A stretch of 64,000 bases of DNA from contig JAMJFS010000009.1 of the NCBI GenBank assembly GCA_023544565.1, forward strand, positions 1 to 64,000. Direction: 5' to 3'. This DNA comes from Methanosarcinaceae archaeon (GTDB lineage: Archaea; Halobacteriota; Methanosarcinia; Methanosarcinales; Methanosarcinaceae). The translations under genes and the position numbers were made by a program. The notes under the pieces were generated by a model. The model was not told where the DNA came from and ran no database searches. It saw nothing but the letters and a program-made list of their open reading frames with translations. Numbering within the stretch: the stretch's first letter is position 1; every line of letters starts with the position of its first letter. Positions 44,882 to 56,169 of this stretch are shown one piece after another.

Positions 44882-45058
44882 TTAAGTTAAATACGGCGAA
44901 ATCTCAGAAAAAATAATAAGATAACCCAAAACCAGCATCGCAAGTGAGATCAGCCACGCCCACCTGAGTATTCGTGCAAGATTTTCGGGTTTCGATATAT
45001 TTAGTATGAATCTCTCAGCCAGATTTGGGGCTGGCTGATCATTGGATTCAGGCTGCAT
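44882..45058 (-). CDS. ahaG: AhaG-like small subunit of the A1AO ATP synthase operon
   Basis: The protein has 58 residues and is not overlapped by any larger gene. MQPESNDQPAPNLAERF is polar; the second half has a single hydrophobic helix WAWLISLAMLVLGYLIIF. It starts 20 bp after ahaD, at the end of the operon, where Methanosarcina carries ahaG, a small hydrophobic protein of unknown role not always found in purified enzyme. A T7 tract at 44865-44871 (minus strand) just beyond could end the operon transcript. I recognise it by position, size and topology, not by a known motif. Confidence 0.7.
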   Translation of the reverse strand: MQPESNDQPAPNLAERFILNISKPENLARILRWAWLISLAMLVLGYLIIFSEISPYLT

Positions 45059-45078
45059 AAGATTGTTCTGCGTTATAC

Positions 45079-45699
45079 TTATGATTTTTTGATTCTCTTG
45101 AGCCTAAACGTGTTCTCACGTTCCATCTCTTCAAGACGCAGTCGAATAAAGACCATCGCCTCAGTAAGTTCAGGAATTACCTTGAACTCAAGAGCATTGA
45201 CCCGTCTTTTTGTCTTCTCGATATCATCAAGAAGTCTCTTCATTGTCGTCTCGATCTCTGCTGCAAGAATGATCTTCTCAACAAGGATCTCATACGAATC
45301 TGCTGCCTCATCGATATAGGAACTTGTCCCAAGTACACCATATCCACGCTTGTTCATGGGTTTGCGCACGCTGGATGACTCGATCTTTGGAACGACAACA
45401 CCCATAATATTATGGCTCTCAACCTGGATATGTGGTGCGTCCTTCAATGCGAACGCAGTGGATTTTACAGTAATGGTACCTTCCACTGACTTTGCAATGC
45501 CAATCTTCTCCGAAGCTTCCTTAAAGGAAGCATCCAACTCAGCCCGAACATTCTTCGCTTTGCCCAGAATCTCAAAGAACTCCAGGATCAGACCATCTCG
45601 CTTCATTTTGAGCAGTTTATGACCACTCTCAGAAAGCTTGATCTTTTTCTTGAGCTCAATAAGCTCAGATCGTGTTGGTTTTACTTCATTTACGGCCAT
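45079..45699 (-). CDS. ahaD: A-type ATP synthase subunit D
   Basis: The protein has 206 residues. It forms the central rotor stalk of A1. VKPTRSELIELKKKIKLSESGHKLLKMKRDGLI at the start is a typical V/A-type D subunit opening, and the C-terminal ALEFKVIPELTEAM helix pair completes the coiled-coil rotor. Its start lies 22 bp past ahaB. Confidence 0.96.
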   Translation of the reverse strand: MAVNEVKPTRSELIELKKKIKLSESGHKLLKMKRDGLILEFFEILGKAKNVRAELDASFKEASEKIGIAKSVEGTITVKSTAFALKDAPHIQVESHNIMGVVVPKIESSSVRKPMNKRGYGVLGTSSYIDEAADSYEILVEKIILAAEIETTMKRLLDDIEKTKRRVNALEFKVIPELTEAMVFIRLRLEEMERENTFRLKRIKKS

Positions 45700-45721
45700 T
45701 GTGAATCACTCATGTTTAACC

Positions 45722-47110
45722 TTATTCGCTTTTGGCTTTATGCGCAGGGTGATATACATCAATGAATTTATTGTCAATTCTGGTAAGTTGTGTTTCCGGA
45801 AGTTCAGACAATATTTCCCATGCAATTCTCAGGGTATCATCCACGATATGACGGTTCTCATCCCGGCCCTGACGTACGAAACGATCTTCAAACAGATCAG
45901 CAAACTCAAGGATCTTCTGATCTCTCTCAGACAATGCATCCTTACCGACAATTGCCACAAGACCTCTCATGTCACGACCTTCCGCATACATTGCATACAT
46001 CTGATCGGAAACAGCCTTGTGATCATCTCTTGTCTTACCTTCACCAATACCCGAATTCATAAGACGGGACAATGATGGCAATACGTTGATCGGTGGGTAG
46101 ATACCTTTTCTGTGAAGTTCCCTTGAAACCACGATCTGTCCTTCGGTAATGTATCCCGACAGGTCAGGGATCGGGTGAGTGATATCGTCACCAGGCATTG
46201 TAAGGATAGAGAATTGTGTAACTGATCCTTTCTTACCTTTGATAACTCCTGCTCTCTCATACAATGATGCAAGATCAGTGTACATGTATCCGGGATAACC
46301 ACGTCTACCTGGCACCTCTTCACGGGCTGCACCCATCTGGCGCAATGCCTCACAGTAGTTGGTGATATCAGTCATGATAACAAGAACGTGCATATCATGC
46401 TCATATGCAAGATATTCAGCAGCTGTAAGCGCCATTCTTGGAGTGATCAAACGTTCGACCGCAGGGTCGTCTGCAAGGTTAAGGAAAACAACAGCCCGCT
46501 CAAGCGCACCTGTTTTCTCGAAATCCTGCATGAAATACTGGGCTTCCTCGTTGGTGATACCCATTGCAGCAAATACTACTGCAAACGGTTCATCGGAACC
46601 CAGCACCTTTGCCTGACGTGCTATCTGAAGTGCAATCTCGTTATGTGGAAGACCTGCACCTGAGAAAATTGGAAGTTTCTGCCCTCTTACAAGGGTGTTT
46701 GTACCGTCGATCGTTGAGATACCTGTCTGAATGAAATCCTCGGGTGGCATCCTTGAATATGGATTCATTGATGCACCGTTCACATCGATCCTGTCATCAG
46801 GAACAATTCTTGGTCCGCCATCGAGTGGTTCGCCTGCACCTGAGAGGATCCTGCCGAGCATATCCTTTGACACAGATAATTTGATTGTCTCGCCTGTGAA
46901 CACCACACCGGATTCGCTATTGAGTCCCCCAGTACCTTCGAAGACCTGAACTACAACAGTCTCTGCGGATGTATCAAGGACCTGTCCTCTTTTTGTTGTC
47001 CCGTCTGGAAGGTTGATATTAACAAGTTCACCAAATCCAACAGGTTCTGTTTTTTCGAGGAAGATCAGTGGTCCTGAAACTTCCGTTATCGTCTTGTATT
47101 CTTTGGTCAT
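45722..47110 (-). CDS. ahaB: A-type ATP synthase subunit B (non-catalytic)
   Basis: The protein has 462 residues. This subunit alternates with A in the A3B3 head and binds nucleotide without catalysis. It lacks a Walker A loop: at that place it has [19 protein letters not shown], as expected. Further support: [37 protein letters not shown], and [13 protein letters not shown]. Two bases separate it from ahaA. Confidence 0.97.
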   Translation of the reverse strand: MTKEYKTITEVSGPLIFLEKTEPVGFGELVNINLPDGTTKRGQVLDTSAETVVVQVFEGTGGLNSESGVVFTGETIKLSVSKDMLGRILSGAGEPLDGGPRIVPDDRIDVNGASMNPYSRMPPEDFIQTGISTIDGTNTLVRGQKLPIFSGAGLPHNEIALQIARQAKVLGSDEPFAVVFAAMGITNEEAQYFMQDFEKTGALERAVVFLNLADDPAVERLITPRMALTAAEYLAYEHDMHVLVIMTDITNYCEALRQMGAAREEVPGRRGYPGYMYTDLASLYERAGVIKGKKGSVTQFSILTMPGDDITHPIPDLSGYITEGQIVVSRELHRKGIYPPINVLPSLSRLMNSGIGEGKTRDDHKAVSDQMYAMYAEGRDMRGLVAIVGKDALSERDQKILEFADLFEDRFVRQGRDENRHIVDDTLRIAWEILSELPETQLTRIDNKFIDVYHPAHKAKSE

Positions 47111-47112
47111 GT

Positions 47113-48849
47113 TTATTTGCCTCCGAGTTTTGCAAATTCTTCATCCATCTTGGTCAAGACGACATTAAGCGCTGGTTCGAAATCCTCTTCGAACTTGACT
47201 TTTGCAAGGTCATCCTTTGATTCAACAGACATAATGTCACTCATCGGGACACCGGATTCAAGTGCTGCGTTTGCCATTTCACCATACTTGGAAATCGCTT
47301 TTAGCAACTTGTACTGTTTGTCAAATGGACAGAAAGTGTCAACCGGATGGAATGCATTCTGCTGCAGGAAGTATTCACGTATCATACGTGTTATCTCAAG
47401 TGTCAACTGCTGGTCTTCCGGAAGTGCGTCTGAACCAACAAGTTGTACGATCTCCTGAAGTTCGGATTCCTGCTGTAAAAGATCCATTGCATTGTCACGA
47501 ATATATATCCAGTCAGGTGCAACATTCTCTGTGAACCAATCCGCAAGTCCATTGGTGTATAAACTGTAACTTGAAAGCCAGTTGATAGACGGGAAATGTC
47601 TCCTCTGTGAAAGTTTTGCATCCAATGCCCAGAACACTTTCACAATACGAAGTGTATTCTGTGTAACGGGTTCTGAGAAGTCACCACCAGGCGGTGAAAC
47701 TGCACCGATAACTGTGATCGAACCATCAAAACCGGCAAGTGAATGTACAGCTCCTGCCCGCTCATAGAATTCAGATAATCTTGCTGAAAGATATGCAGGA
47801 TAACCTTCCTCACCAGGCATCTCTTCAAGTCTGGATGAGATCTCCCTCATTGATTCTGCCCATCTTGAAGTCGAGTCTGCCATCAAGGATACATCGTATC
47901 CCATGTCACGGTAATATTCCGCAATTGTGATTCCTGTATAAACAGATGCTTCACGTGCAGCAACAGGCATGTTGGATGTGTTTGCAATAAGAACAGTTCG
48001 CTCCATCAATGGACGTCCTGTCTTTGGATCCTCAAGCTCGGGGAACTCGTTTAGCACATCGGCCATCTCGTTACCACGTTCTCCGCATCCAATGTAAACT
48101 ACAATATCAGTGTCACTCCACTTTGCAAGCTGCTGCTGTGTAACAGTCTTTCCTGAACCGAATGGTCCCGGGATTGCAGCTGTTCCGCCTTTTGCCACAG
48201 GGAACAATCCATCAAGGATTCGCTGTCCTGTGATAAGTGGTTTAGTTGGCATGAGTTTTTTAGATACAGGTCTTGGTTCTCTTACTGACCATTTCTGCAT
48301 CATTTGCAACTCTGTACCGTCTGAAAGTACACAAACAGTTTCATCGACTGTGAATTTTCCTTTTTTAATTTCGTTCACAGTTCCAGATACAGTTGGAGGC
48401 ACCATTATCTTGTGCTCAATGTTGGTAGTTTCCTGCACAACACCGATCACGTCACCGCCTTTAACTGAATCGCCGCCACTGACAGTAGGTTTGAAATCCC
48501 ACTTCCTGTCACGGTCAAGTCCGTTTGCAGTAACACCTCTCTGAATGAAATCTCCCATTTGTTCCTGGAGTACCTTGAGAGGCCTCTGAATACCATCATA
48601 GATACTTTCTAAAAGTCCCGGACCAAGTTCTACGGACAGAGACATACCTGTGTTCACCACAGGCTCTCCCGGCTTAATTCCTGATGTATCTTCATATACC
48701 TGGACCGTGGCTTTGTCACCTACGATCCTAATAACTTCGCCCATCAATCCTTCATGACCGACCTTAACCACATCATACATTTTTGGTTTAATGCCGGTAA
48801 TTGTGACAACAGGCCCTGCTACACGATAAATTTCACCTTTTACTTCCAC
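47113..48849 (-). CDS. ahaA: A-type ATP synthase subunit A (catalytic)
   Basis: The protein has 578 residues. Catalytic subunit: Walker [13 protein letters not shown] (about residue 234), catalytic Glu in [19 protein letters not shown], and the A-specific ~90-residue insertion (about 115-205) near [12 protein letters not shown]. It uses the ion gradient built by methanogenesis to make ATP. Its 5' end overlaps ahaF by 10 bp. Confidence 0.97.
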   Translation of the reverse strand: MEVKGEIYRVAGPVVTITGIKPKMYDVVKVGHEGLMGEVIRIVGDKATVQVYEDTSGIKPGEPVVNTGMSLSVELGPGLLESIYDGIQRPLKVLQEQMGDFIQRGVTANGLDRDRKWDFKPTVSGGDSVKGGDVIGVVQETTNIEHKIMVPPTVSGTVNEIKKGKFTVDETVCVLSDGTELQMMQKWSVREPRPVSKKLMPTKPLITGQRILDGLFPVAKGGTAAIPGPFGSGKTVTQQQLAKWSDTDIVVYIGCGERGNEMADVLNEFPELEDPKTGRPLMERTVLIANTSNMPVAAREASVYTGITIAEYYRDMGYDVSLMADSTSRWAESMREISSRLEEMPGEEGYPAYLSARLSEFYERAGAVHSLAGFDGSITVIGAVSPPGGDFSEPVTQNTLRIVKVFWALDAKLSQRRHFPSINWLSSYSLYTNGLADWFTENVAPDWIYIRDNAMDLLQQESELQEIVQLVGSDALPEDQQLTLEITRMIREYFLQQNAFHPVDTFCPFDKQYKLLKAISKYGEMANAALESGVPMSDIMSVESKDDLAKVKFEEDFEPALNVVLTKMDEEFAKLGGK

Positions 48850-49139
48850 AGATCAACACCTACTGATTGTTTTATTTTGTCCCTTAAATTCGAACTTTCG
48901 CCCGTGCCGCCAAGAGTCACAATTGTCGGCTCAACAGAATCGTTGAGCGTGCCTCTCAAAATTTCCGGCAATTTGTTAATATCATCATCATGCATCACAA
49001 GGATTCCTATCTCAGAATCTTTGAGTGTTCCATTAACAGTAGATTCCAGATTATCATCATTGACCTCGAATATCTTTTTAATACCCGCCAGCCTGAATCC
49101 CGTTATAAACTCACTGTCTCCAACTACTGCCAATTCCAT
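48840..49139 (-). CDS. ahaF: A-type ATP synthase subunit F
   Basis: The protein has 99 residues, a CheY-like small rotor subunit that sits on the D stalk. [20 protein letters not shown] is the canonical start, and [15 protein letters not shown] with [11 protein letters not shown] follow. It overlaps the ahaC stop by a single base and ahaA by 10 bp, so translation is closely coupled. Confidence 0.95.
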   Translation of the reverse strand: MELAVVGDSEFITGFRLAGIKKIFEVNDDNLESTVNGTLKDSEIGILVMHDDDINKLPEILRGTLNDSVEPTIVTLGGTGESSNLRDKIKQSVGVDLWK

Positions 49140-50212
49140 CAGATCACCAACTGGTTCCTAATTACATCATCACTGAGGTTTGCTGCTTTACCTCTTGTGA
49201 TTATCCGCAAATTGTTTACTTCATTCCTTTTACTGATAATATAGTCCATTATTGGCACAATTGAAAGTGGATAAACGTGTGAAAAGCTTGATGCAGATTT
49301 TAAACTGTGCTTTGTCAATTGTGTTTCCACATTAATCAATGAATCCGTATCAGAACTGACAATTTCTGAGATTGTATCCCAATATGAATATTTACTAAGT
49401 GCCTGTACGAAATCGTCATAGGAAAGTGATAATAATTTCTTAATATTCTTAACATTTAATTCAAGACCGCCATCAATGATCAGATCAAGTATTTCATCAG
49501 GATCGACTTCTGCTTTCTTCAACCTAAACAATGTTTTCACATTTTTAATATCGATCTCAGTTTTTATGAACGTCGCAAATAATTTACGATCTTTTGATTT
49601 TGATCCACCTATTACATTGAAAAGACCATCGTAATACATTTTATCCAATCTGTTCTCAATGTCAGAAAGGTTAGTTTCATCATATTCCTTTAATATTGGA
49701 TAATATTCAGTGCTCTCAAGCGCTGAGATGACTTCACTATACGATTGTTTGCCTGCAAGTTCCGACAAAAACGTGTAACTTAACTGACCTGCTGAAACAA
49801 ATGCTTCCTTTATCTCATCTGTGGATGCATTGTAATATTTGCCTCGAAGAAGTGTTTTGATGTTCCAGACATCATAATTCCTCAAGTATTCGGTGATCAG
49901 ATAATTTGGTTCACCTTCTGAGATTTCAATCAATTTTGTAAATGTTTCTGCAAGATTTTGATTAAGTCCATGCTCGATCAGATCCACACCGCTATACGTT
50001 CTTGCCAACTCATCGATATCCCGCTTGTATTCAGTTTCCTGAATTAGTCGGGTAATTTCACTTATTCCCATATTCATAAGTCTTGGATATGTTTCTGTTG
50101 GAACAAGATTACTTTTCATTGCACGAACACGTGTAGCTAAATACGCATAGTTGGAGCTACCTTTATATTGCGATGACTTACCTTTATTCTTGAATTTCTG
50201 CAAAAGCCGCAT
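49139..50212 (-). CDS. ahaC: A-type ATP synthase subunit C
   Basis: The protein has 357 residues from ATG 50212, six bases after GGTGATGTC within the end of ahaE. It is the funnel-shaped subunit linking rotor stalk and c ring. The sequence is poorly conserved and rich in Asp, Lys and Leu; [18 protein letters not shown] at the start and [15 protein letters not shown] are family-like. Position between E and F is the standard aha order. Confidence 0.94.
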   Translation of the reverse strand: MRLLQKFKNKGKSSQYKGSSNYAYLATRVRAMKSNLVPTETYPRLMNMGISEITRLIQETEYKRDIDELARTYSGVDLIEHGLNQNLAETFTKLIEISEGEPNYLITEYLRNYDVWNIKTLLRGKYYNASTDEIKEAFVSAGQLSYTFLSELAGKQSYSEVISALESTEYYPILKEYDETNLSDIENRLDKMYYDGLFNVIGGSKSKDRKLFATFIKTEIDIKNVKTLFRLKKAEVDPDEILDLIIDGGLELNVKNIKKLLSLSYDDFVQALSKYSYWDTISEIVSSDTDSLINVETQLTKHSLKSASSFSHVYPLSIVPIMDYIISKRNEVNNLRIITRGKAANLSDDVIRNQLVI

Positions 50213-50219
50213 TTTGACA

Positions 50220-50771
50220 TCACCCAAATAAAATGTCAGATATTTGCTTCATAGACTTATCATTTACACTATCAAGAATGATGTCATATGTATAATCCAG
50301 TCTAATTGTACTATCTTCGTTCTCTATTACTACGCCACCGATACAATCAATATTACCGGCATAAGTAAGTGATGAAAGTTTTTCAACGAGTTTTTTAGAA
50401 TCCTTATTTGAGTATATCTTAGCACCATTGACTTGATGTTTATCGATGATTGCTTTTAATAATTCCTCGTTTTTTGATGCTGGTAAATTTGCTATTTGAA
50501 CAGCACTCTGGCTATAGACTTCATCAAGTACTTCTTTGCGTGCATTGAGCATTGTGCGTTTAACTTCCAGATTTGCACTGGAAATCTCCTGCTGCCTCAA
50601 TTTCTTGATATCATCTTCAGATTTTGCAAGCCTGTTATCCATAATCTTTTTTGCTTCATGCCTTGCTTCATCCAATATTTTGGATACTTCAGCATCAGCT
50701 TGTGCATTGATCCTGGATACTTCAGCTTGTGCAACATCAGTGATATCTTTTACAACTGTTTCAAGTCCCAT
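50220..50771 (-). CDS. ahaE: A-type ATP synthase subunit E (peripheral stalk)
   Basis: The protein has 183 residues. The N-terminal half is a long charged helix (DAEVSKILDEARHEAKKIMD) that pairs with AhaH to form the stator; the C-terminal half is a small globular domain. It follows ahaK by 50 bp. Confidence 0.93.
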   Translation of the reverse strand: MGLETVVKDITDVAQAEVSRINAQADAEVSKILDEARHEAKKIMDNRLAKSEDDIKKLRQQEISSANLEVKRTMLNARKEVLDEVYSQSAVQIANLPASKNEELLKAIIDKHQVNGAKIYSNKDSKKLVEKLSSLTYAGNIDCIGGVVIENEDSTIRLDYTYDIILDSVNDKSMKQISDILFG

Positions 50772-50821
50772 GGCCTTACACCTTTAATAAATTTAAGAGC
50801 AACAAATGCTCTCAAATGAAT

Positions 50822-51058
50822 TTATTTGATAAGCAATGCGACAACAAGACCAAAGATAACAATGGTTTCTGGAATTACAGTAAGGATCAATCCTTTACCA
50901 AACAGTCCTTCGTTCTCAGCCATTGCACCAATTGCTGCACTGCCGATATCTTTTTCTGCAATACCTGATGCGATTCCGGTTAAACCGACTGCAATTCCTG
51001 CACCTATTGCTTTTAACCCTGCTGGGTCCATTGCTGCTACTACTCCTTCTACTGCCAT
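50822..51058 (-). CDS. ahaK: A-type ATP synthase subunit K (rotor c subunit)
   Basis: The protein has 78 residues from ATG 51058, preceded by GGAGGAATAATAAT. One helical hairpin: GLKAIGAGIAVGLTGIASGIAE and GLILTVIPETIVIFGLVVALLI, with the ion-binding Glu in VIPETIV. A single-hairpin c subunit like that of Methanosarcina, not the duplicated or triplicated forms in other methanogens. ahaI ends 4 bp upstream. Confidence 0.95.
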   Translation of the reverse strand: MAVEGVVAAMDPAGLKAIGAGIAVGLTGIASGIAEKDIGSAAIGAMAENEGLFGKGLILTVIPETIVIFGLVVALLIK

Positions 51059-51062
51059 ATTA

Positions 51063-53000
51063 TTATTCCTCCGTGTATTTTCTAATATATCCAAATGGGT
51101 TATATTTTATGCCCCCGCCTTCATAGAATTTTGTAAAGAATTCGACATACTGCAACCTGAGTGCGTGTAATCCGGGGGCAATGATACTCAGGACTGTGTT
51201 TAAAGCATGTCCGAATAAAAATATAAGTATTGCAAATATCGTCATCAAACCAAATGATTTTGGCATTACCATTTCAAATGCGATCTGATTGACAGTCGAT
51301 GCAATATAAATTGAAGATAGGCCTACTGCTATGATACGGGTGTATGAAAGTGAATTGCTCAAAAGTGCCGGTAATTCGATCGGACCTTTGATTCCTTCTC
51401 CTTTAAGAAGCATTACAAATCCTATCAGAAACACTGCAATTCCAACGGCTGATGGAATATATCCTGCATATCCGAGAGCTAACAACAGAATGCCAAGTTC
51501 TATTACAAGCCAGCTGCCTTTTTCAAGCATAGCTGCAACAATACCGTGTTTTCTCCTCTCATTAACGAATCCCAGCAGATAGCCGATATTGATATGAACC
51601 ACCCCAATAAGAGCAGTTACAACGATCATTGTCATAACTAAATGAGTCCTGTGAACAGGATATGTGATCATTTCAGTAGCAAATGGGGATGCAAACAAAT
51701 TAATTGTTTCAAATCCGGGAATCAATCCTGCAACAATTCCATGCTCTGTATGAAGACTTGCAAGCGGGAATCCGAGGAACTCGCCATAAAGTACACCAAA
51801 TATCAATGTTGATATCTGACAGTAGATCAAGATGTTCATAAGAGGCTTTACAGCATCTGATTTCACCAATTTTTTGATTCCAAGTGCGAGTCCCATTAAT
51901 ATCACAGCATATCCGATATCACCAAGGATCATACCATAAAAGAGTGGGAACGTGATGAATATAAGTGAAGTCGGATCGATCTCCGAATATCTTGGACGTG
52001 AATAGAGATTCATAATCTCCTCAAATGGTCTTGATATCTTTGGATTATCATATTTGATAGGAACGATCGAATCCTCTTCTCTTGTCACAGCTGTCCTTGA
52101 AATGAAAGCACGTCCGTTAGTTGCATTTTCAACAGTACTTACCAGCATATCGTAATCTTCATTTGGCACCCATCCATCCATCATAAATGTATGTTCAGAT
52201 GTAGCAACCCTCAAAGGCACTTCAGACTTCTGTGCTTCAATGGAAAGCAATTCATCACTTGCCAATATGAAATCAGAATATTTTAATCTGAGTGACTCGA
52301 TCTCCGCATTAAGAGATTGAATATCATTTTGTGAATTTACAATATCTTCCCTTATCTTTTTCAGAAGATCTGCAGGTAAACCGCTGATTTCCGGCACCCG
52401 TAGTTCCTTGAAAGCAAACTCCGGCAAAATGTCTGAAACTGCATCTGCGTGCTCTTTTAAAACAAACAGTACTATCGTTCCAGATCTTGCATCCGAGAAC
52501 AATTCGTATGATTTTGTGATGCTTGAAAGTTTGAATTCAATATCACCTTTCACGACACCTGAAAAAACAGCCAGATTCTCATAACCACTATATTGGTCAA
52601 GATCGAGAGGTATTGTAATAAATGGCTGCAATTCCTTATTAAGAGCATCAAGTTCCTTCAGATGGTTCTCAATTTCGTTCTTTCTGTCAGTTCTCTTTGA
52701 AACCTCGTCATCCAGTTCTACTAATTTCGTATCAAGTTCCTTAAAGAGGGATTCAACATTCTGTTTTCCAACATCTGTTTTCTTTATACCCAAAAAACTT
52801 GAGATCGACCTGATCTTGATGAGTTTACTTGACACATCATCTGCATTTTCAAATGATTTACCTATTTTCAAACCCAATTCTTCATCATTATAATCTTCTA
52901 TATGAAATGAATTGATGCCGTGCAGAGCATTCACTGTTTGCTCCATTATGGTTTTGTGACCAACAATTGTCACACGGCTCATCTGTTTAGGGCTAAGCAT
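51063..53000 (-). CDS. ahaI: A-type ATP synthase subunit I (membrane a subunit)
   Basis: The protein has 645 residues from ATG 53000, which overlaps ahaH by 8 bp. Cytosolic N-terminal half (~340 residues, coiled-coil type: [18 protein letters not shown]) and a membrane half with about eight helices beginning [21 protein letters not shown]. The essential Arg is probably in [12 protein letters not shown] (helix 7). Carries the ion half-channels. Confidence 0.95.
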   Translation of the reverse strand: MLSPKQMSRVTIVGHKTIMEQTVNALHGINSFHIEDYNDEELGLKIGKSFENADDVSSKLIKIRSISSFLGIKKTDVGKQNVESLFKELDTKLVELDDEVSKRTDRKNEIENHLKELDALNKELQPFITIPLDLDQYSGYENLAVFSGVVKGDIEFKLSSITKSYELFSDARSGTIVLFVLKEHADAVSDILPEFAFKELRVPEISGLPADLLKKIREDIVNSQNDIQSLNAEIESLRLKYSDFILASDELLSIEAQKSEVPLRVATSEHTFMMDGWVPNEDYDMLVSTVENATNGRAFISRTAVTREEDSIVPIKYDNPKISRPFEEIMNLYSRPRYSEIDPTSLIFITFPLFYGMILGDIGYAVILMGLALGIKKLVKSDAVKPLMNILIYCQISTLIFGVLYGEFLGFPLASLHTEHGIVAGLIPGFETINLFASPFATEMITYPVHRTHLVMTMIVVTALIGVVHINIGYLLGFVNERRKHGIVAAMLEKGSWLVIELGILLLALGYAGYIPSAVGIAVFLIGFVMLLKGEGIKGPIELPALLSNSLSYTRIIAVGLSSIYIASTVNQIAFEMVMPKSFGLMTIFAILIFLFGHALNTVLSIIAPGLHALRLQYVEFFTKFYEGGGIKYNPFGYIRKYTEE

Positions 53001-53319
53001 GCACTGCCCTCTCAAATTCAGAAACCAGGTAATCTACAGCCTTGCCCACATTCGTTTGTGATTTTTTAACAATAGCCTTAGCTTCGGCCCCACTTTCATC
53101 TATGATCTTTAATTTTTCTTCTTTGATGATCGCTTCCGCAGACTTCAAAGATTTCTGAGCAGACTCGTGCGCATCAACTTCGGCCTGTTTAACGATTTCT
53201 CTTGCCTCAGATCTAGCACTAGTAATGCGTTCACCTTTATTTTTAGCAGCAGCATTCACAATATTCCTTGCGTTTTCCTCTGCTTTTTTGATTTCAGATA
53301 AGATCTCATTTTTAGCCAT
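52993..53319 (-). CDS. ahaH: A-type ATP synthase subunit H (peripheral stalk)
   Basis: The protein has 108 residues, all helical and highly charged ([19 protein letters not shown] and [19 protein letters not shown]), with ~11-residue heptad-like periodicity for the right-handed stator coil with AhaE. First gene of the operon; GAGGATTTTC precedes the ATG. Confidence 0.93.
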   Translation of the reverse strand: MAKNEILSEIKKAEENARNIVNAAAKNKGERITSARSEAREIVKQAEVDAHESAQKSLKSAEAIIKEEKLKIIDESGAEAKAIVKKSQTNVGKAVDYLVSEFERAVHA

Positions 53320-53387
53320 GAAAATCCTCGTTGTATAATGTTAACTGAATGTAATCTATTGATTTAATCCATCCCTAATGCGAAGTT

Positions 53388-53404
53388 AGATATAAGTTCT
53401 TCGG
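53388..53404 (-). promoter_or_regulatory. Putative TATA box of the aha operon
   Basis: On the minus strand CCGAAGAACTTATATCT reads as a BRE-like purine stretch plus TTATAT, about 70-80 nt upstream of ahaH. The whole gap 53320-53559 otherwise contains nothing recognisable. Confidence 0.4.
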
Positions 53405-53559
53405 TTTTAGCGGTGCTGTATGTGGTATTGTTAATGATTTATCATTCCAAAAACCGTTTTTTAGACAACAATTTCAATGGGGAATGAAAACATCTCTGAT
53501 ACAAAATATTAACCATCACTATCTTGTAAAATTTAAAGCCAGAACACATAATATCGGGC

Positions 53560-54750
53560 CTATCGATCAACTATATCAAGCCTGAATGGCAACTGAGCAC
53601 TATCGGGAATTGTATGAATATACTTATTCCTAAACTCAGGATTCCGCATCATACAATAATCGGCTGATGACTTGTATGCACTATTCTTGCCCATACGTTT
53701 CCAGATATTCGATAAATTATCTTCCCTTACATTTCCAAACGACAATGGAGTGTATGCACACGGCAAAACATCGCCCGCAGACGTAACATGGATCCAGCGC
53801 CTCCCTGCAAAACAGCCGAACTGGTCAGGTCCCATGAAGTATGGAAACGCAGTGACCCTCGGACCTTCGGGATTTGTATTCTTCTCCTTTTGGAATTTCT
53901 CAAGACGTGAAACATCTGCAGGACCGATGACCTCGTCTTCGTGATCGAGCCAGCGTCCAACCGCGATGATCTCATAGATCGACATCTCCTGCATATCCAT
54001 CTCTACAGCAAGATTATAAAAATCTTCAAGATCATTTATATTATCAGGCGACACCACCACGAACATATCGGTCAATATGCCGGCAGCGCGTGCATTCTTG
54101 ATGCCATTTATCGCATCATGATATGCACCATCACGCCCTCGCACACGGTCATGCTCTTTTTCAAATGGACTGTCAATGCTCACGCGAATCGCATACAATC
54201 CTGCAGCCTTCAGATCCTGTGCCCTCTGCGCAGTCAAACCAAAACCGGATGTGAAACAGGTAGCGATCGCACGCGTTTTATCCACATGCGCAACCATGTC
54301 CACAAGATCTTTTCGAAGCATGGTCTCACCACCATCAAATGATATGAGATATGAACCAAGGTCAATCGCCTGATCCACCGTACGATTTATCTCATCAAGA
54401 GTAAGTTCAGGGTTTGCAATTATATCTGCTGCACCACAATGAATACACTTGTTAGGACAATGCATTGTGATTCCTATAGACAATTGATCAGGAATACGTT
54501 TTCTTAGAATCGAACCTATTTCTGCAGTGATTACTCTATCAAAAACCTCGCCCGGAATTGGCGGGACCCATGTTGAGAATATGATCTTATCATCATCCAC
54601 TGAGATTGGTTTTTCTTCCTGGAATATCTTATTGATACGTTTTATTATCGGTTTCGCAACCGGTGCAACAACACCCTCTGCATCAAGCACAACCTTGCCA
54701 TTCACTGCACTGGCATTTATTTTGATCACTGACTTATCATATACACGCAT
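53560..54750 (-). CDS. Radical SAM / SPASM-like protein, function unknown
   Basis: The protein has 396 residues. Radical SAM cluster motif MHCPNKCIHCGAAD lies about residue 97-110, with SFDGGETML as the SAM glycine block. The C-terminal cysteines (FGCFAGRRWIH, VLPCAYTPLSFGNV, DYCMM) suggest an auxiliary cluster. The N-terminal ~90 residues form an extra domain with no match I know. It follows the long-chain prenyl synthase gene by 87 bp on the same strand. A role in methanophenazine or another prenylated lipid is plausible, and inferred only from that pairing. Confidence 0.82.
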   Translation of the reverse strand: MRVYDKSVIKINASAVNGKVVLDAEGVVAPVAKPIIKRINKIFQEEKPISVDDDKIIFSTWVPPIPGEVFDRVITAEIGSILRKRIPDQLSIGITMHCPNKCIHCGAADIIANPELTLDEINRTVDQAIDLGSYLISFDGGETMLRKDLVDMVAHVDKTRAIATCFTSGFGLTAQRAQDLKAAGLYAIRVSIDSPFEKEHDRVRGRDGAYHDAINGIKNARAAGILTDMFVVVSPDNINDLEDFYNLAVEMDMQEMSIYEIIAVGRWLDHEDEVIGPADVSRLEKFQKEKNTNPEGPRVTAFPYFMGPDQFGCFAGRRWIHVTSAGDVLPCAYTPLSFGNVREDNLSNIWKRMGKNSAYKSSADYCMMRNPEFRNKYIHTIPDSAQLPFRLDIVDR

Positions 54751-54837
54751 GGATTCACCTGTAATTTTTAAATTTGGAAATTAAAATTTAAAATCTTAAA
54801 CTAAAACTCATCTCGGAAATTAACATAGAAACGGTTT

Positions 54838-55692
54838 TTATGGAAGCATATCAATTGTTATGTGGTTTGTGATCTGCACTAACTTATCTGTTGAACCACA
54901 TGGATCAAAAGTTCCGAGTATATCGTTTGCATACCGCACCTGTTTTTCAACTTCTTCAATCGATCTTTTCACTGCATCCTCATGTGACATGTGTTTAAGA
55001 TATATTTGCGGCAGTGTCATCGATTCATGTGTGGACTTCTTGTCATCTTGTACATGCATGTATTCAAGCAGGTCATCCACAATCTGATATGCCGTACCCA
55101 CGTGTTCACCATACAACCGGCACTTACCCGCAACTTCATCATCCGCGCCACCAATATATGCGCCAATAGATGCACTCGCTGCAAAAAGGGATGCTGTCTT
55201 TTTACGGATACACTCGTAATAGTTACCCTCATCAAACGTTCCCTCAACACTTTTCACATCACAAGTCTCACCCTCTGCCATGCACATACCCGCACGCCCA
55301 AAATCACGTATAGCATTTGTGCCAAAAGGAGATATGAGTTCGATCGACTTTGAAATCAAAAAATCTCCGCATAGCATTGCTGCAGCATAACCAAACTTTT
55401 CATGCGCGGAAGGAATACCCCTTCGGATTAGGCCACCATCAAGAAGGTCATCATGTATCAATGATGCAGAATGTATCAGCTCGATTGCCAGAGCCGCATC
55501 AACACTCTTTTTTGAATCTCCGCCACAAATTTCGGACGATAGCATCAGCATGATCGGACGTATCTTTTTTCCACCTGAATTGCAAACATGACTAATCATT
55601 TTTGTCATCTGAGATGATTTGTCCATAGACTCGATCATATCGGACATAGCAGACATAATTAGTTTATGTTCACCCCATTGCTCAATGTTCAT
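54838..55692 (-). CDS. Long-chain polyprenyl diphosphate synthase
   Basis: The protein has 284 residues from ATG 55692; a TTG 12 bases upstream is less likely. First Asp-rich motif IHDDLLDGG (DDxxD); the second is VDDLLEYMH with Glu at the end instead of Asp. The residue five before the first Asp is Ala rather than an aromatic, which in this family opens the pocket and gives products longer than C20, such as geranylfarnesyl or hexaprenyl diphosphate. Such chains form the side chain of methanophenazine. GGKKIRPIML is the first conserved block. Confidence 0.9.
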   Translation of the reverse strand: MNIEQWGEHKLIMSAMSDMIESMDKSSQMTKMISHVCNSGGKKIRPIMLMLSSEICGGDSKKSVDAALAIELIHSASLIHDDLLDGGLIRRGIPSAHEKFGYAAAMLCGDFLISKSIELISPFGTNAIRDFGRAGMCMAEGETCDVKSVEGTFDEGNYYECIRKKTASLFAASASIGAYIGGADDEVAGKCRLYGEHVGTAYQIVDDLLEYMHVQDDKKSTHESMTLPQIYLKHMSHEDAVKRSIEEVEKQVRYANDILGTFDPCGSTDKLVQITNHITIDMLP

Positions 55693-55744
55693 CCAGTGCC
55701 CCAATTATCTAATTGTATAATTAATATTCGATATTGTATGTGTA

Positions 55745-56125
55745 TCATTCAGTATATTTTGATGAACACCCAACCACTATCTGTGTAGCTTCTATCTTAT
55801 TAGCAGATACCATTGTACCACTCATACTGATCTCTTTTCCTTCATCAAGTGTCGCTGGCAAATCTCCCGTATATTCCACATCGATCTCAATAGTTGAATC
55901 CTTTTTGTCAACCAAGACAAATGAAATGAGATCTGGAGTTACAATAAGTGTGCCGTTCTTGATAACACCCGTTGTGCTTATCTTTTCCCCCGTATAATTG
56001 CCGGGGTTTGAAGTTAATTCTGAAACCATAATGGACTGTTTGGAAAAATCAACACCCCAGAGTCCAATAATTGCAACAGCAACAATAACTCCAATTGCAA
56101 CAAAAGTCTTTTGTTTCTTATCCAT
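55745..56125 (-). CDS. ccmE: CcmE-like cytochrome c maturation heme chaperone, Cys type
   Basis: The protein has 126 residues. A single N-terminal membrane anchor (TFVAIGVIVAVAIIGLWG) precedes an OB-fold domain (YTGEKISTTGVI, FVLVDKKDST, SMSGTMVSANKIEA). The heme-binding end reads VGCSSKYTE: CxxxY in place of bacterial HxxxY, the known archaeal type. It delivers heme for c-type cytochromes outside the membrane. ccmD is 91 bp upstream, with a dispersed hairpin between them. Confidence 0.88.
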   Translation of the reverse strand: MDKKQKTFVAIGVIVAVAIIGLWGVDFSKQSIMVSELTSNPGNYTGEKISTTGVIKNGTLIVTPDLISFVLVDKKDSTIEIDVEYTGDLPATLDEGKEISMSGTMVSANKIEATQIVVGCSSKYTE

Positions 56126-56169
56126 TTTTTAAACACCGATTTGTAGTAGCATATATTTTACAGATAGTC

